A DNA stretch of 64,000 nt, from NCBI RefSeq assembly GCF_019331795.1, contig NZ_JAHPZL010000007.1, positions 90,597-154,596 of the forward strand. Reading direction: 5' to 3'. This document shows, piece by piece, positions 17,567-26,483 of the stretch. Source of the DNA: Austwickia sp. TVS 96-490-7B. Lineage in GTDB: Bacteria > Actinomycetota > Actinomycetes > Actinomycetales > Dermatophilaceae. The notes beneath the pieces are model-generated. The model did not search any database and had not been told where the DNA came from. It worked only from the letters and a program-made list of their open reading frames with translations. Every line of letters starts with the position of its first letter. The first letter of the stretch is position 1. Both the position numbers and the translations under genes were made by a program.

Positions 17567-18813
17567 TCAGCGTCGAGCAACACCTGGAACGCATCCTGGC
17601 CAGCGTCGAACCGCTGCGCCCCAGCAGGCTTCGACTGCTCGACGCACAAGGGTGTGTGCTCGCCGAAGACATCGAAGCTCTGGTGGATCTGCCTGGCTTC
17701 GACAATTCCGCGATGGACGGGTATGCGGTGGGGCAGGAGGAGGTGATGGGAGCCGACCGGGAACACCCCGTCTATCTCGATGTCGTCGGTGACATCGCTG
17801 CCGGCGACACCCGCCGCATCACCTTGCCCCCCGGCCGGACCTATCGCATCATGACCGGGGCGCCCGTTCCCGATGGTGCCGAGGCCATCGTCCCGGTAGA
17901 AGATACCGACGGCGGAGTCGACGTCGTCGCCATCAGGGACGAGCCGCTGCCTGGCCGACACATCCGCCGTACCGGCGACGACGTACGGCGCGGCGATATT
18001 GTGGCCCGCTGCGGCACCCGGCTCGGGCCACGCCAGCTTGCTGTGATTGCCGCCGCTGGCCACGGTGACGTCGTGGTCATCCCGCCGCCGCGAGTGGTGG
18101 TGATCAGCACCGGCGACGAACTCGTCGAGCCAGGAATACTGCCCGGCCTGGGACAGGTCGTCGACAGCAATTCGCTGATGCTGGTCGCCGCGGTCCGCGA
18201 ACTCGGCGCCCTGCCCTACCGAGTCAGCGGTGTCGCCGATGACGCGGAGACTTTCCTACGCACGTTGCAGTCCCAACTGGTGCGGGCCGACGCGATCATC
18301 ACCACCGGGGGAGTGTCAATGGGAGCTTTTGACGTGGTCAAGGAAGGACTATCCCGGCTGGGCACGGTTCACTTCGACCAGGTCGCGATGCAACCGGGCA
18401 AACCTCAAGGCTTCGGCACCATCGGCCGTGACGACACCCCTGTCTTCACCCTGCCCGGCAACCCGGTCAGCGCCCTGGTCTCCTTCGAAGCGTTTGTCGC
18501 CCCGGCGTTGCGGGTCATGGCAGGCCGGTCTGCCCGTGAGGGAGAACTCGTCAGGGCCACCGTCACTGATGGATGGACCTCACCCGCAGGGAAGGTGCAA
18601 TACGCCCGGGTCTATCTGACCCGCACCCCCACTCGCCACCAGGTGCGGCTGGCGGGCGCCCAGGGAAGTCACATCCTGGGAGGACTCGCCGAAGCCAACG
18701 CATTGGCAGTCGTCCCTGCCGATGTCACCGAGGTCTGCGTCGGTGATGTGCTGCCATGCCTCCCCATCGGCCCCGTGGAGGACGCCCGCGAGGAACAAGG
18801 CGGACCAGCATGA
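17563..18813 (+). CDS. moeA: Molybdopterin molybdenumtransferase MoeA (gephyrin-like)
   Basis: A 416-residue protein that inserts molybdate into adenylylated molybdopterin. Conserved stretches include PGFDNSAMDGYAV, IMTGAPVPDGAEAIVPVE, ISTGDELV, the MoCF-fold TTGGVSMGAFDVVK and LPGNPVSALVSFEAFV. The GTG start has GGAGGT about 6 nt upstream. It heads an operon with moaC, mog, an acetyltransferase and a SepX/GlpR-like membrane gene. In corynebacteria a MoeA-like protein (Glp) acts in cell division with its receptor GlpR, so a similar second role is possible here. Confidence 0.95.
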   Translation: MISVEQHLERILASVEPLRPSRLRLLDAQGCVLAEDIEALVDLPGFDNSAMDGYAVGQEEVMGADREHPVYLDVVGDIAAGDTRRITLPPGRTYRIMTGAPVPDGAEAIVPVEDTDGGVDVVAIRDEPLPGRHIRRTGDDVRRGDIVARCGTRLGPRQLAVIAAAGHGDVVVIPPPRVVVISTGDELVEPGILPGLGQVVDSNSLMLVAAVRELGALPYRVSGVADDAETFLRTLQSQLVRADAIITTGGVSMGAFDVVKEGLSRLGTVHFDQVAMQPGKPQGFGTIGRDDTPVFTLPGNPVSALVSFEAFVAPALRVMAGRSAREGELVRATVTDGWTSPAGKVQYARVYLTRTPTRHQVRLAGAQGSHILGGLAEANALAVVPADVTEVCVGDVLPCLPIGPVEDAREEQGGPA

Positions 18814-19292
18814 CCGAGCCTCGAACCGACCTCACCCACGTCAGGCCGGACGGGACAGCCCACATGGTCGACGTCACTGCCAAACAGATCACCGCCCGCA
18901 GCGCCACCGCCGTCGGCACCGTCCTTCTCGACGCCGCGGCAGTCACCGCGCTGCGTCACGGCGCCGTCCCCAAAGGCGACGCACTCGCCGTCGCTCGAAT
19001 CGCGGGGATTCAAGCCGCCAAACGCTGCCCCGATCTGATCCCGCTCGCCCACCCCATCGGCGTCCACGGCGTCGAAGTGGACCTTGAGGTGCAGGACGAC
19101 GGCGTGCACCTCCGAGCCACCTGCCGCACCGCCGACCGCACCGGCATCGAAATGGAAGCGTTGACCTGCGTCACCGTGGCCGCCTTGACCGTGATTGACA
19201 TGGTCAAGGCCGTCGACCGACACGCCCGGATCACCGACGTCCGGGTCGTCGCCAAATCCGGTGGCCGCTCCGGAGATTGGAGCGAATCATGA
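18810..19292 (+). CDS. moaC: Cyclic pyranopterin monophosphate synthase MoaC
   Basis: A 160-residue enzyme of the first molybdenum-cofactor stage. MVDVTAK, KGDALAVARIAGIQAAKRCPDLIPLAHP, and TGIEMEALTCVTVAALTVIDMVKA are the family signatures. It overlaps moeA by ATGA, so translation is coupled. MoaA, its partner that makes the substrate, is not in the window. Confidence 0.96.
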   Translation: MTEPRTDLTHVRPDGTAHMVDVTAKQITARSATAVGTVLLDAAAVTALRHGAVPKGDALAVARIAGIQAAKRCPDLIPLAHPIGVHGVEVDLEVQDDGVHLRATCRTADRTGIEMEALTCVTVAALTVIDMVKAVDRHARITDVRVVAKSGGRSGDWSES

Positions 19293-19804
19293 CCGACACT
19301 GAATCGCAGGACCATCAACTCGGATGCCAAGGACGCCGGGCACGTGTCGTGGTCGCCTCCACCCGCGCAGCCGCCGGAGTTTACGCCGACCGCAGCGGCG
19401 CCCTCGCGGTGCGCCAACTGCGGGACTGGGGCATGGACTGCCCCGACGCGATCGTGGTCGTCGATGGCGAACCCGTCGGCCAGGCCCTGCGTGCTGCCCT
19501 CAACGATGAGGTCGATCTGGTGCTGACCAGCGGCGGCACCGGTCTGTCCCCGACCGACCGCACTCCGGAATACACCGCTGCGCTCGTGGACCGGCAGATC
19601 CCCGGACTGGCTGACGCGATCCGGCGCATCGGCGCCGACAACGGCGTGCCCACCGCCGTACTCTCCCGAGGCATCGCCGGCATCGCCGGCCGCACCGTCG
19701 TGGTCAACCTTCCCGGATCCACCGGCGGAGTCAAAGACGGACTGCGCGCCCTTGAACCGATCCTCGCCCACCTGCTCGACCAAGTCCGTGGCGGCGATCA
19801 TTGA
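19289..19804 (+). CDS. mog: Molybdopterin adenylyltransferase, MoaB/Mog family
   Basis: A 171-residue MoCF-fold protein that adenylylates molybdopterin before metal insertion. LVLTSGGTGLSPTDRTPE is the nucleotide/pterin-binding motif and NLPGSTGGVKDGL closes the site. It overlaps moaC by ATGA. Whether it is called mog or moaB cannot be settled from this window. Confidence 0.93.
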   Translation: MTDTESQDHQLGCQGRRARVVVASTRAAAGVYADRSGALAVRQLRDWGMDCPDAIVVVDGEPVGQALRAALNDEVDLVLTSGGTGLSPTDRTPEYTAALVDRQIPGLADAIRRIGADNGVPTAVLSRGIAGIAGRTVVVNLPGSTGGVKDGLRALEPILAHLLDQVRGGDH

Positions 19805-20421
19805 GCGGTATATGGCCCAGCACCGTGCACGTCCGGGCGACAGCTCACCGCCCTGGGCTAGTGCTGCGCGCACTGACCACCCGGGACCGGCGCGCCTGGG
19901 AAGCACTCCGCGCGGCGAACGCTGACTGGCTGCGCCCCTGGGAAGCGAGCTCACCACTGCCCACCCGCCGTATGTCCTTCTCCCAACTGGTCCGTCACCT
20001 CGACCGGGAAGGTCGAGCAGGCCGAGCCCAGCCCTTCGTCATCGAATACGACGGCCGCCTCATCGGCCAGATGCACCTGAGCCAGATGCTCTGGGGCGCA
20101 TCCCGCAGTGCCCGAGCTGGATACTGGATAGATCACCAGATGGCAGGACAAGGCATCGCACCCACTGCGCTCGCTGCCGCCGTCGATCACGCCTTCGTCG
20201 GACTGGGCCTGCACCGGGTGGCTGTGGACGTGCGCGTCGACAATGCCCCGAGTGTGCGGATGGTCCGCAAACTCGGTTTCCGCGATGAAGGCATCAGACG
20301 CGCGGCGCTCTACGTCGACGGCCAATGGCGCGACCATCACGAGTTCGCCCTCACCGTCGAAGACCTCGACGGTGAATCTCTCGTGCACCGATGGAACCTT
20401 CGGGCAGCTCTGGAACGTTAA
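19801..20421 (+). CDS. GNAT acetyltransferase, RimJ/RimL-like
   Basis: A 206-residue acetyltransferase starting at a TTG that overlaps the mog stop. GYWIDHQMAGQGIAPTALAAAVDHAF is the acetyl-CoA-binding region and VDNAPSVRMVRKLGFRDEG the conserved C-terminal part of RimJ/RimL-type N-acetyltransferases. In Actinomycetota a gene of this kind commonly lies between moeA-type and SepX/GlpR-type genes; its substrate there is not known to me. Confidence 0.88.
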   Translation: MSGIWPSTVHVRATAHRPGLVLRALTTRDRRAWEALRAANADWLRPWEASSPLPTRRMSFSQLVRHLDREGRAGRAQPFVIEYDGRLIGQMHLSQMLWGASRSARAGYWIDHQMAGQGIAPTALAAAVDHAFVGLGLHRVAVDVRVDNAPSVRMVRKLGFRDEGIRRAALYVDGQWRDHHEFALTVEDLDGESLVHRWNLRAALER

Positions 20422-20534
20422 TCTGGACCTTCCAGAGCGCCTTCCCCGTCATGACGTCGGAAAACACACAGTTGTAAGTAAATTCGCTGAGAAAACGGTG
20501 TGTCACCGGCGTTGCTCGATATCGAGGCCGTAAC

Positions 20535-21635
20535 GTGATCTTCGTGTCCCCGAGCAGTGTCATCCTGGTGGTCGTCCTCCTGATATGGGCGGCCTATTGG
20601 CTCCTGGACGTGTTGCGCCGCAAAGACCACTCGTCCGCTTCCCGGTCAGTGGACCGGTTCTCGGCGCAGATGCGCGTCCTAGAGCGTCGAAGCGTCTCCT
20701 CCGTGCCGCGATCCGTGCTGCACTCTTCCTCCGGGGCGACCCGCACTTCCCTCCTAGCTGCCGGTGCCATGAACGGCGAACAAGGCCAGGCCTACGCCGC
20801 GGCACCAACCCCCGCCGCTGCCGCGACCCGCCCCCAAAATGCCACCGTCGAAGCCGCCGACATAGGCGCCAGCGACGAACTCAACGAGATCGTCCACGGA
20901 CACTCCCACCAGGACCACCAGACGCCGTACGGCCACCACACCGACACCATCACCACCGAGACACCCACCACCGCCGTCCCCGGCGCAGCACCCAGCGATC
21001 CCGCGCGACGGCGCGTCATCACGCTTAGCCGCGCTCGCGGTGTCACGCTCTTGGGGTTCGCTGGCGCCAGCCTGGCCACCGCGCTGGCTGCGGTCCTCGG
21101 CAATGCGCCATGGAACGTGCCACTGAGTTGCGCTGTCATCACCGTCGCCCTCTTCACCTGGGTGCGCCAAGATCGTCTGGCGGCACAGACTCGCCGCGCT
21201 CAACAGCAGCGGATGGCCGCGGCTCGCCTGCGCGTCGAAGCTGCCCGGACTGCCTCCCATCCGAGCGTCACCACCGCCCCCATGACCCAATGGCGTCCTC
21301 AGCCGCGGACCGCCCCCACCGCGCGTCCTCGCACTGTGCCGCGCGAGCAGGTGCCTTTTGATGTCGCCGCCTACGACGCCCCGCCACGTCAGAGCGAGTC
21401 AGGTCTTTCCCCTTCGGATCCTGCCGATGTCACCGTGCCGGTCCCGGTAGGAGTCGGAGCCGACGATCCCCTCGTCCGTGAGGACAGCTGGCAGCCCGCC
21501 CCCGTGCCTCGACCGACGTACGCCGTCAAGGCCCGGGCTGCGCACAGTGACCTGCCGGTGCCGGTGCCCATCGACATTGAGGACGACCCCTCGGAGGACT
21601 TCTTGCCTCCGCCAGCCCGCGCAGTGGGCAGCTGA
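20535..21635 (+). CDS. SepX/GlpR-like single-pass membrane protein (cell division)
   Basis: A 366-residue protein with an N-terminal membrane segment (SSVILVVVLLIWAAYWLLDVL), a long low-complexity cytoplasmic linker, a second hydrophobic pair around residues 165-210 (GVTLLGFAGASLATALAAVLG, LSCAVITVALFTWV) and a Pro-rich C-terminus. Position directly after moeA-like and RimJ-like genes matches Streptomyces SepX and its corynebacterial relative GlpR, which bind the gephyrin-like Glp at division sites. The family call rests on topology and gene order more than on sequence motifs. Confidence 0.7.
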   Translation: MIFVSPSSVILVVVLLIWAAYWLLDVLRRKDHSSASRSVDRFSAQMRVLERRSVSSVPRSVLHSSSGATRTSLLAAGAMNGEQGQAYAAAPTPAAAATRPQNATVEAADIGASDELNEIVHGHSHQDHQTPYGHHTDTITTETPTTAVPGAAPSDPARRRVITLSRARGVTLLGFAGASLATALAAVLGNAPWNVPLSCAVITVALFTWVRQDRLAAQTRRAQQQRMAAARLRVEAARTASHPSVTTAPMTQWRPQPRTAPTARPRTVPREQVPFDVAAYDAPPRQSESGLSPSDPADVTVPVPVGVGADDPLVREDSWQPAPVPRPTYAVKARAAHSDLPVPVPIDIEDDPSEDFLPPPARAVGS

Positions 21636-21737
21636 CGTCGGATGCATGGTGGGAGGATGGTTCTTCGCTGACGAGGGCTCTCCAGCCAGGGATTTCGGTG
21701 GATCCCACGCTGGATGCTAAGGTGTCACTCGCACCAA

Positions 21738-21813
21738 GGGGCTGTAGCGCAGCTGGTAGCGCACCTCGTTCGCAACGAGGGGGTCAGGGGTTCGAGTCCC
21801 CTCAGCTCCACCA
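21738..21813 (+). tRNA. tRNA-Ala (anticodon CGC)
   Basis: Standard cloverleaf: acceptor GGGGCTG/CAGCTCC, anticodon arm CCTCG-TTCGCAA-CGAGG, T arm AGGGG-TTCGAGT-CCCCT. CCA is encoded (21811-21813). A TAAGGT -10-like hexamer lies upstream (about 21718-21723). Confidence 0.97.
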
Positions 21814-21821
21814 CCTCTTTC

Positions 21822-21859
21822 AATCCGGGCTCATCGTCATGATGGGGCCGGATTTTTTT
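21822..21859 (+). terminator. Rho-independent terminator of tRNA-Ala
   Basis: AATCCG and CGGATT close a stem that continues inward (GGCTCATC / GATGGGGC with a small mismatch) around a short loop. The stem is followed by a run of seven T. Confidence 0.85.
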
Positions 21860-22369
21860 GTCTCGCTGCTGTCCGAGCGACCCGGACGTCCCTGCAGGTC
21901 CGCCGCTCGGCGAAAGGCCAACCGGTCAGTAGGGGGCACGTGATATGGTCCTCCGCAGGTGTCGTCCTGTGTACGCCGAAAATCATCTGTGGGCCCCGAG
22001 TTCTCGGGGCCCACGATTCATTCCTGGGCCGTCAGATCCCAGCCCGTGGTGCCATCGGTCGGGCTGGTGGGCTTCCACACTCACGGCGCCCGATGCCTCG
22101 CGATCGCCCTGCGCAGATCCCCGATCGGGCTAGCCCTGCATGGAACACTGGAACACGTGGCCCTGTCATCAGCGGACCTGCCCTCACCACCGCCGCCGGA
22201 CTCCTGGCCCGGTGCACACGGGCGACGATCTGTCGCTCCCGAGGTGCCATCCTGGCCTGGCCAGAAAACAGGACCCGCCGGTGCGAGCTGGCCTGGCGCG
22301 ACCCAGCCGACTCGCCATCGTCCCCCCACACTGACCGCAGGTCGGCGCCCCGGCGGTGTCGCCCTCATC
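21860..22369. other. Intergenic stretch with one strong hairpin
   Basis: The only clear structure is a perfect 12-bp inverted repeat at 21989-22014 (GTGGGCCCCGAG, 2-nt loop, complement), which has no T run. No convincing gene; the open frames here have chance-like composition. Confidence 0.5.
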
Positions 22370-22534
22370 ATGCTGCCTGCGCTGGTCGGTCTCGTCTTGA
22401 TGGCCCTGATCGGGATCTGGGCGTGGCTTGATGGCGAGCGCCGAGCTGTTCAGGCCGTGCTCGTGCTGGTCATTGCTCTCGGCGCGCTCGTGATGTTGGG
22501 GATGGTCGCTCTGCGGCAACGGACCCGCAGGTGA
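22370..22534 (+). CDS. Possible small membrane protein (54 aa)
   Basis: From the ATG at 22370 the frame encodes two hydrophobic helices (MLPALVGLVLMALIGIWAWL and AVQAVLVLVIALGALVMLGMVAL) joined by DGERRA and ending RQRTRR, which is a plausible two-pass membrane protein. No ribosome-binding site is obvious. It is convergent with the mannosyltransferase gene. No family recognised. Confidence 0.4.
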   Translation: MLPALVGLVLMALIGIWAWLDGERRAVQAVLVLVIALGALVMLGMVALRQRTRR

Positions 22535-22546
22535 TTGAGGTTTCTC

Positions 22547-24187
22547 TCAGATCCATGACGGGAACCACATGTGCCATTGCCACTGTTCGTAGGGGATCAC
22601 CTGCGCGGTCCAGATTGGCCACCACAGCACGAAGAACACCGCAGTGAGCACCACATAACTGCCGGACAGGGCCACCCCCCATCGGCGGCGTCGTACTGAG
22701 GCATCGATGCGACCGACGATCAGCCCCAGCACATACACCACGGCCAACACGATCCATGGCACGAATGCCACCGCGTAGAACGCGTAGATCGTACGCTCCT
22801 GGAACAGGAACCACGGGAACCACCCCGCAAACAATCCTGCCAGCACCGCTCCGGCCCGCCAGTCACGACGCAGTGCCCAACAGAAAAACACGATCGGGAT
22901 GGCGATGGCGGCAGCCCACCAGATGGGGATGGTGCCGATGTTGGTGATCGCTTTGCTGCACTGGGCGACGGCGCATCCTTGCTCGCCGAGCTTGGGGCTT
23001 TCGTAGTAAAAGCTGGTCGGGCGACCCATCACGATCCACGACCAGGGGTTGGATTGGTAGGTGTGGGGTTGTGACAGCCCCACATTGAACGCCCACACCT
23101 GTTGTTCGTAGTACCACAATGAGCGCAACGCGTCTGGGACCAGGCCGCCCAAGGCAGTCTGGGGCGGGTTGGTTTGTGCCCAATGCCGCCCCCAGCCGTC
23201 GTTGCTGAGGAACCAGCCCGTCCAGCTCGCGATGTACACCACGAGTGATGTCCCGACCATCAGGAATCCCGCGGGGACTGCGTCACGCAGGAAAGTCCCT
23301 GCTACCCAGTGCTTCACCCGGATCGATCGGCGCGCCCCGAGGTCCCAGGCCACTGTCATCAATCCGAACACCGCCAAGAACCACAGCCCTGACCATTTCG
23401 TGCCGATGCACAATCCCAGGCACACCGCGGCCACCCACCGCCACGGCCGCCATCCGGTCCACGGGCCGAGACCGTCCAGATCCGCGCCACCGGCGACGGC
23501 CACCGCTAGCCGGTCCCGGGTGCGATCCCGGTCGATGAGCAGCGCGCAAAACGCCGCCAGGGCGAAGAACATCACGATTAGATCGAGGATCCCGATCCGG
23601 CTCATCGTCAGGTGCATCCCGTCGAATGCCAACAGCAACGCGGCGCAGGTGGCCAGGTACGTCGACCCGAACAGTCGGCGTGCGGCGCGACCCAGCATCA
23701 GGATTGACAGGGTGCCCATCACTGCGACGGCGAATCGCCAGCCAAACGGGTTGTTGATCCCGAAGAGCCACTCGCCGGCACCGATGACCCACTTCCCGAC
23801 GGGGGGGTGCACCACGAAATCGCCGTCGTGGCTGAGGAAGATCTTGGACGGATCGAACGTCCCGGCGTTCCACAGGACGTTTTCCTTGTTGACCTGGTTG
23901 TCCCGGAGCTCGACGCCGTACAACATCATCGAGTAGCCCTCTTTGACGTAATACGTTTCGTCGAAGATGAGCGTGTTGATCCGCCCTAGCTCCCAGAACC
24001 TCAAGAATCCGCCGATGACCGCCGCCATCAACGGACCTAACCATCCGAGGAGCCGGTCAGAGGGCCGGACCCCCGATAACCTCAGGCGCCACGTCTGCGC
24101 ATCGAAACCCGGGCGTGCCCCGTCGCGGCAGCCTGAAGCTGCGGGGGCACGCCGTGCCGAGGAGGGATTCGCGTCCACCGCCGTCAT
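22547..24187 (-). CDS. Protein O-mannosyltransferase (PMT family)
   Basis: A 546-residue polytopic membrane enzyme that moves mannose from polyprenyl-phosphate mannose to Ser/Thr of secreted proteins. The early loop FDETYYVKEGYS contains the conserved Asp-Glu catalytic pair, and HPPVGKWVIGAGEWLFG and LLAFDGMHLTMSRIGILD are family motifs. The C-terminal block has several further membrane segments. The ATG at 24187 is 6 nt after TACCCT (plus 24194-24199), a leaderless arrangement. It diverges from rsmI, an arrangement common in Actinomycetota. Confidence 0.93.
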   Translation of the reverse strand: MTAVDANPSSARRAPAASGCRDGARPGFDAQTWRLRLSGVRPSDRLLGWLGPLMAAVIGGFLRFWELGRINTLIFDETYYVKEGYSMMLYGVELRDNQVNKENVLWNAGTFDPSKIFLSHDGDFVVHPPVGKWVIGAGEWLFGINNPFGWRFAVAVMGTLSILMLGRAARRLFGSTYLATCAALLLAFDGMHLTMSRIGILDLIVMFFALAAFCALLIDRDRTRDRLAVAVAGGADLDGLGPWTGWRPWRWVAAVCLGLCIGTKWSGLWFLAVFGLMTVAWDLGARRSIRVKHWVAGTFLRDAVPAGFLMVGTSLVVYIASWTGWFLSNDGWGRHWAQTNPPQTALGGLVPDALRSLWYYEQQVWAFNVGLSQPHTYQSNPWSWIVMGRPTSFYYESPKLGEQGCAVAQCSKAITNIGTIPIWWAAAIAIPIVFFCWALRRDWRAGAVLAGLFAGWFPWFLFQERTIYAFYAVAFVPWIVLAVVYVLGLIVGRIDASVRRRRWGVALSGSYVVLTAVFFVLWWPIWTAQVIPYEQWQWHMWFPSWI

Positions 24188-24265
24188 GGCCCCAGGGTAC
24201 GGGCCCGTCCTGACAATCTTCGGGGGAGCACGAGGATCATCCGTCGACCTGGCAAGATGCCGTGC

Positions 24266-25096
24266 ATGGATGACGGTCTCCTCATTTTGGCAGCCACCCC
24301 TATCGGGGACCCTGGTGATGCGTCACCCCGGCTGCGGGCCGCCATCGCCGATGCTGCCGTGGTCGCGGCGGAGGACACCCGTCGATTGCACCGGCTCTGC
24401 ACTGAACTTCAGGTGCGTCCGCGGGGGGAGGTGGTCTCCTACCACGAACATAACGAAGCTGCCCGCACCGGTGATCTGCTCACCGCGCTCCGCGAAGGCC
24501 GACACGTGCTTGTCGTCACGGATGCGGGGATGCCCAGTGTCTCCGATCCGGGATATCGCTTGGTCACCGCGGCGGTGGAGGCGGGGGTCCGCGTCACCTG
24601 TGTTCCGGGGCCGAGTGCAGTGCTCATGGCGTTGGCGGTGTCCGGTCTGCCGGTGGACCGGTTCTGCTTCGAGGGGTTTCTGCCTCGCAAGGGCGGTGAA
24701 CGGGCGCGTGCGTTAGCTGACCTTGCTGATGAACGACGTACCCTCGTCTTTTTTGAGGCACCGCACCGGCTGGCGGCCACCCTTGAGGCGATGGCGCAGG
24801 CTTTCGGCGCCGATCGACGTGCCGCGGTCTGTCGTGAACTGACGAAGACCTACGAGGAGATCCGTCGCGGCACGCTCACTGAACTCACTGAGTGGGCTCA
24901 GGAGCAGGTGCGTGGAGAGATCACGGTGGTCGTCGCGGGGGCTGCGGCCCGCAGTCTCGACATAGCGACGGCGACCGCACGGGTCCAGGATCGTGTCGCC
25001 GCTGGTGAACGACTCAAGGACGCGTGCAAAGCTGTCGCTGCTGAAGGTGGGCTCTCGAGCAAAGAGCTGTACGCCGCTGCGCTGTCCTCACGGTGA
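24266..25096 (+). CDS. rsmI: 16S rRNA (cytidine1402-2'-O)-methyltransferase RsmI
   Basis: A 276-residue SAM-dependent enzyme. LILAATPIGDPGDASPRLRAAI, AAEDTRR, VTDAGMPSVSDPGY, VPGPSAVLMALAVSGLP and EAPHRLAATLEAM are typical of this tetrapyrrole-methylase-fold family. CAAGAT (24253-24258) lies 7 nt before the ATG at 24266, so a leaderless start there is preferred; the ATG at 24257 overlaps the hexamer. It diverges from the mannosyltransferase gene. Confidence 0.94.
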   Translation: MDDGLLILAATPIGDPGDASPRLRAAIADAAVVAAEDTRRLHRLCTELQVRPRGEVVSYHEHNEAARTGDLLTALREGRHVLVVTDAGMPSVSDPGYRLVTAAVEAGVRVTCVPGPSAVLMALAVSGLPVDRFCFEGFLPRKGGERARALADLADERRTLVFFEAPHRLAATLEAMAQAFGADRRAAVCRELTKTYEEIRRGTLTELTEWAQEQVRGEITVVVAGAAARSLDIATATARVQDRVAAGERLKDACKAVAAEGGLSSKELYAAALSSR

Positions 25097-25259
25097 AGAA
25101 GCCTCATCTGTCACGGTGACGTGTGGTGGCGCACAATCTGACTGAATCGCCTGACGGGAGGCGGCGCTATTCCTAGGCTCGCTTTGTAGCGGGGGACACC
25201 CGCGATACGCCGTCGCAGTACCGGCGCCACGAGCACAGGTCGCATTCAGGAGGGTCGCA

Positions 25260-26375
25260 GTGAAGATCGGCATTCCGACCGAGGTCAAAAACAACGAGTT
25301 CCGCGTGGGGATCACCCCGGTGGGCGTCCATGAGCTCGTCCGCCACGGGCACACCGTCTACGTCCAGGAGGGCGCCGGGCTCGGGTCGTCCATCACGGAC
25401 GAGGAGTACGTCGCAGAGGGTGCGACCATCCTGCCCACCGCCGATGAGGTGTGGGGTCAGTCGCAGATGGTCATGAAAGTCAAGGAACCGGTCGCTGAGG
25501 AATATCACCGGCTTCGTGATGATTTGCTGCTGTTCACCTACCTCCACCTGGCGGCTGACCGCCCGCAGACTGAGGAGCTGTTGGCGAAGGGCACCACGGC
25601 GATTGCGTACGAGACCGTTCAGCAGCCCAGCGGCCTGTTGCCGTTGCTCTACCCGATGTCAGAGGTTGCTGGCTGTCTAGCTCCTCAGGTTGGCGCGCAC
25701 GCCCTGATGAAAGCTCAGGGGGGCCGTGGTGTCCTGATGGGTGGCGTCGGTGGAGTGGCCAATGCCAAGGTCGTCGTCCTCGGTGGGGGCGTCGCTGGGC
25801 AGAATGCCGCGAACATTGCTCTGGGCATGGGCGCCGACGTGACGATCTTGGACACTGACCTCGATAAGTTGCGGATGAGCTTCTGGCGATACAGCAACCG
25901 TGTCCACGGATTGGCCTCCTCAACCCTGGCTATTAAACAGCAGGTGATGCAGGCAGATCTGGTCATCGGTGCCGTCCTGATTCCTGGGGCGAAGGCTCCC
26001 CGGTTGGTCACGAATGAGCTGGTGGCACAGATGAAACCGGGAAGTGTCCTCGTCGATATCGCCATCGACCAGGGGGGCTGTTTCGAGGACTCCCGCCCCA
26101 CCACGCACGCTGATCCCACTTTCGCAGTCCACAGCTCGACCTTCTACTGTGTGGCCAACATGCCCGGCGCTGTCCCTAACACCTCAACGTGGGCGCTGAC
26201 CAACGCAACGCTTCCTTATGCGTTGCGGTTGGCAGATCAGGGATGGAAGAAGGCCTGTCAGGACGACCGCGCCCTCGCTCTGGGGTTGAACACCTTCGGC
26301 GGCGAGATCACTTGTCCAGGAGTTGCCGACGCTTTCGATATGTCGTTGACCCCCCTGGAGAAGGTGCTTGCCTGA
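25260..26375 (+). CDS. ald: Alanine dehydrogenase
   Basis: A 371-residue NAD-dependent enzyme interconverting alanine and pyruvate plus ammonia. MKIGIPTEVKNNEFRVGITPVGV, MKVKEPVAEEY, FTYLHLAAD (substrate-site Lys and His) and GGVGGVANAKVVVLGGGVAGQNAA (Rossmann) are diagnostic. The GTG start has a very good AGGAGGGT site 5-6 nt upstream. A strong terminator follows. Confidence 0.97.
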   Translation: MKIGIPTEVKNNEFRVGITPVGVHELVRHGHTVYVQEGAGLGSSITDEEYVAEGATILPTADEVWGQSQMVMKVKEPVAEEYHRLRDDLLLFTYLHLAADRPQTEELLAKGTTAIAYETVQQPSGLLPLLYPMSEVAGCLAPQVGAHALMKAQGGRGVLMGGVGGVANAKVVVLGGGVAGQNAANIALGMGADVTILDTDLDKLRMSFWRYSNRVHGLASSTLAIKQQVMQADLVIGAVLIPGAKAPRLVTNELVAQMKPGSVLVDIAIDQGGCFEDSRPTTHADPTFAVHSSTFYCVANMPGAVPNTSTWALTNATLPYALRLADQGWKKACQDDRALALGLNTFGGEITCPGVADAFDMSLTPLEKVLA

Positions 26376-26390
26376 TACCTGTCACCGCAG

Positions 26391-26425
26391 GTGGGGGCCG
26401 GTCGTTGCCGACGACCGGCCCCCAC
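26391..26425 (+). terminator. Terminator after ald
   Basis: A perfect 15-bp stem (left arm GTGGGGGCCGGTCGT, loop TGCCG, right arm complementary) begins 15 nt after the ald stop. Confidence 0.8.
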
Positions 26426-26483
26426 CGGCGTACAGGGCTGTCATCCGACGATGATGGCCCGTGAACAGGAAAGGACCAGCCTC

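Noticed and set aside
17428-18063. Upstream extension of the folate gene frame across moeA
   Set aside because: Antisense to moeA; the leaderless promoter and family length set the start at 17472 or 17427.
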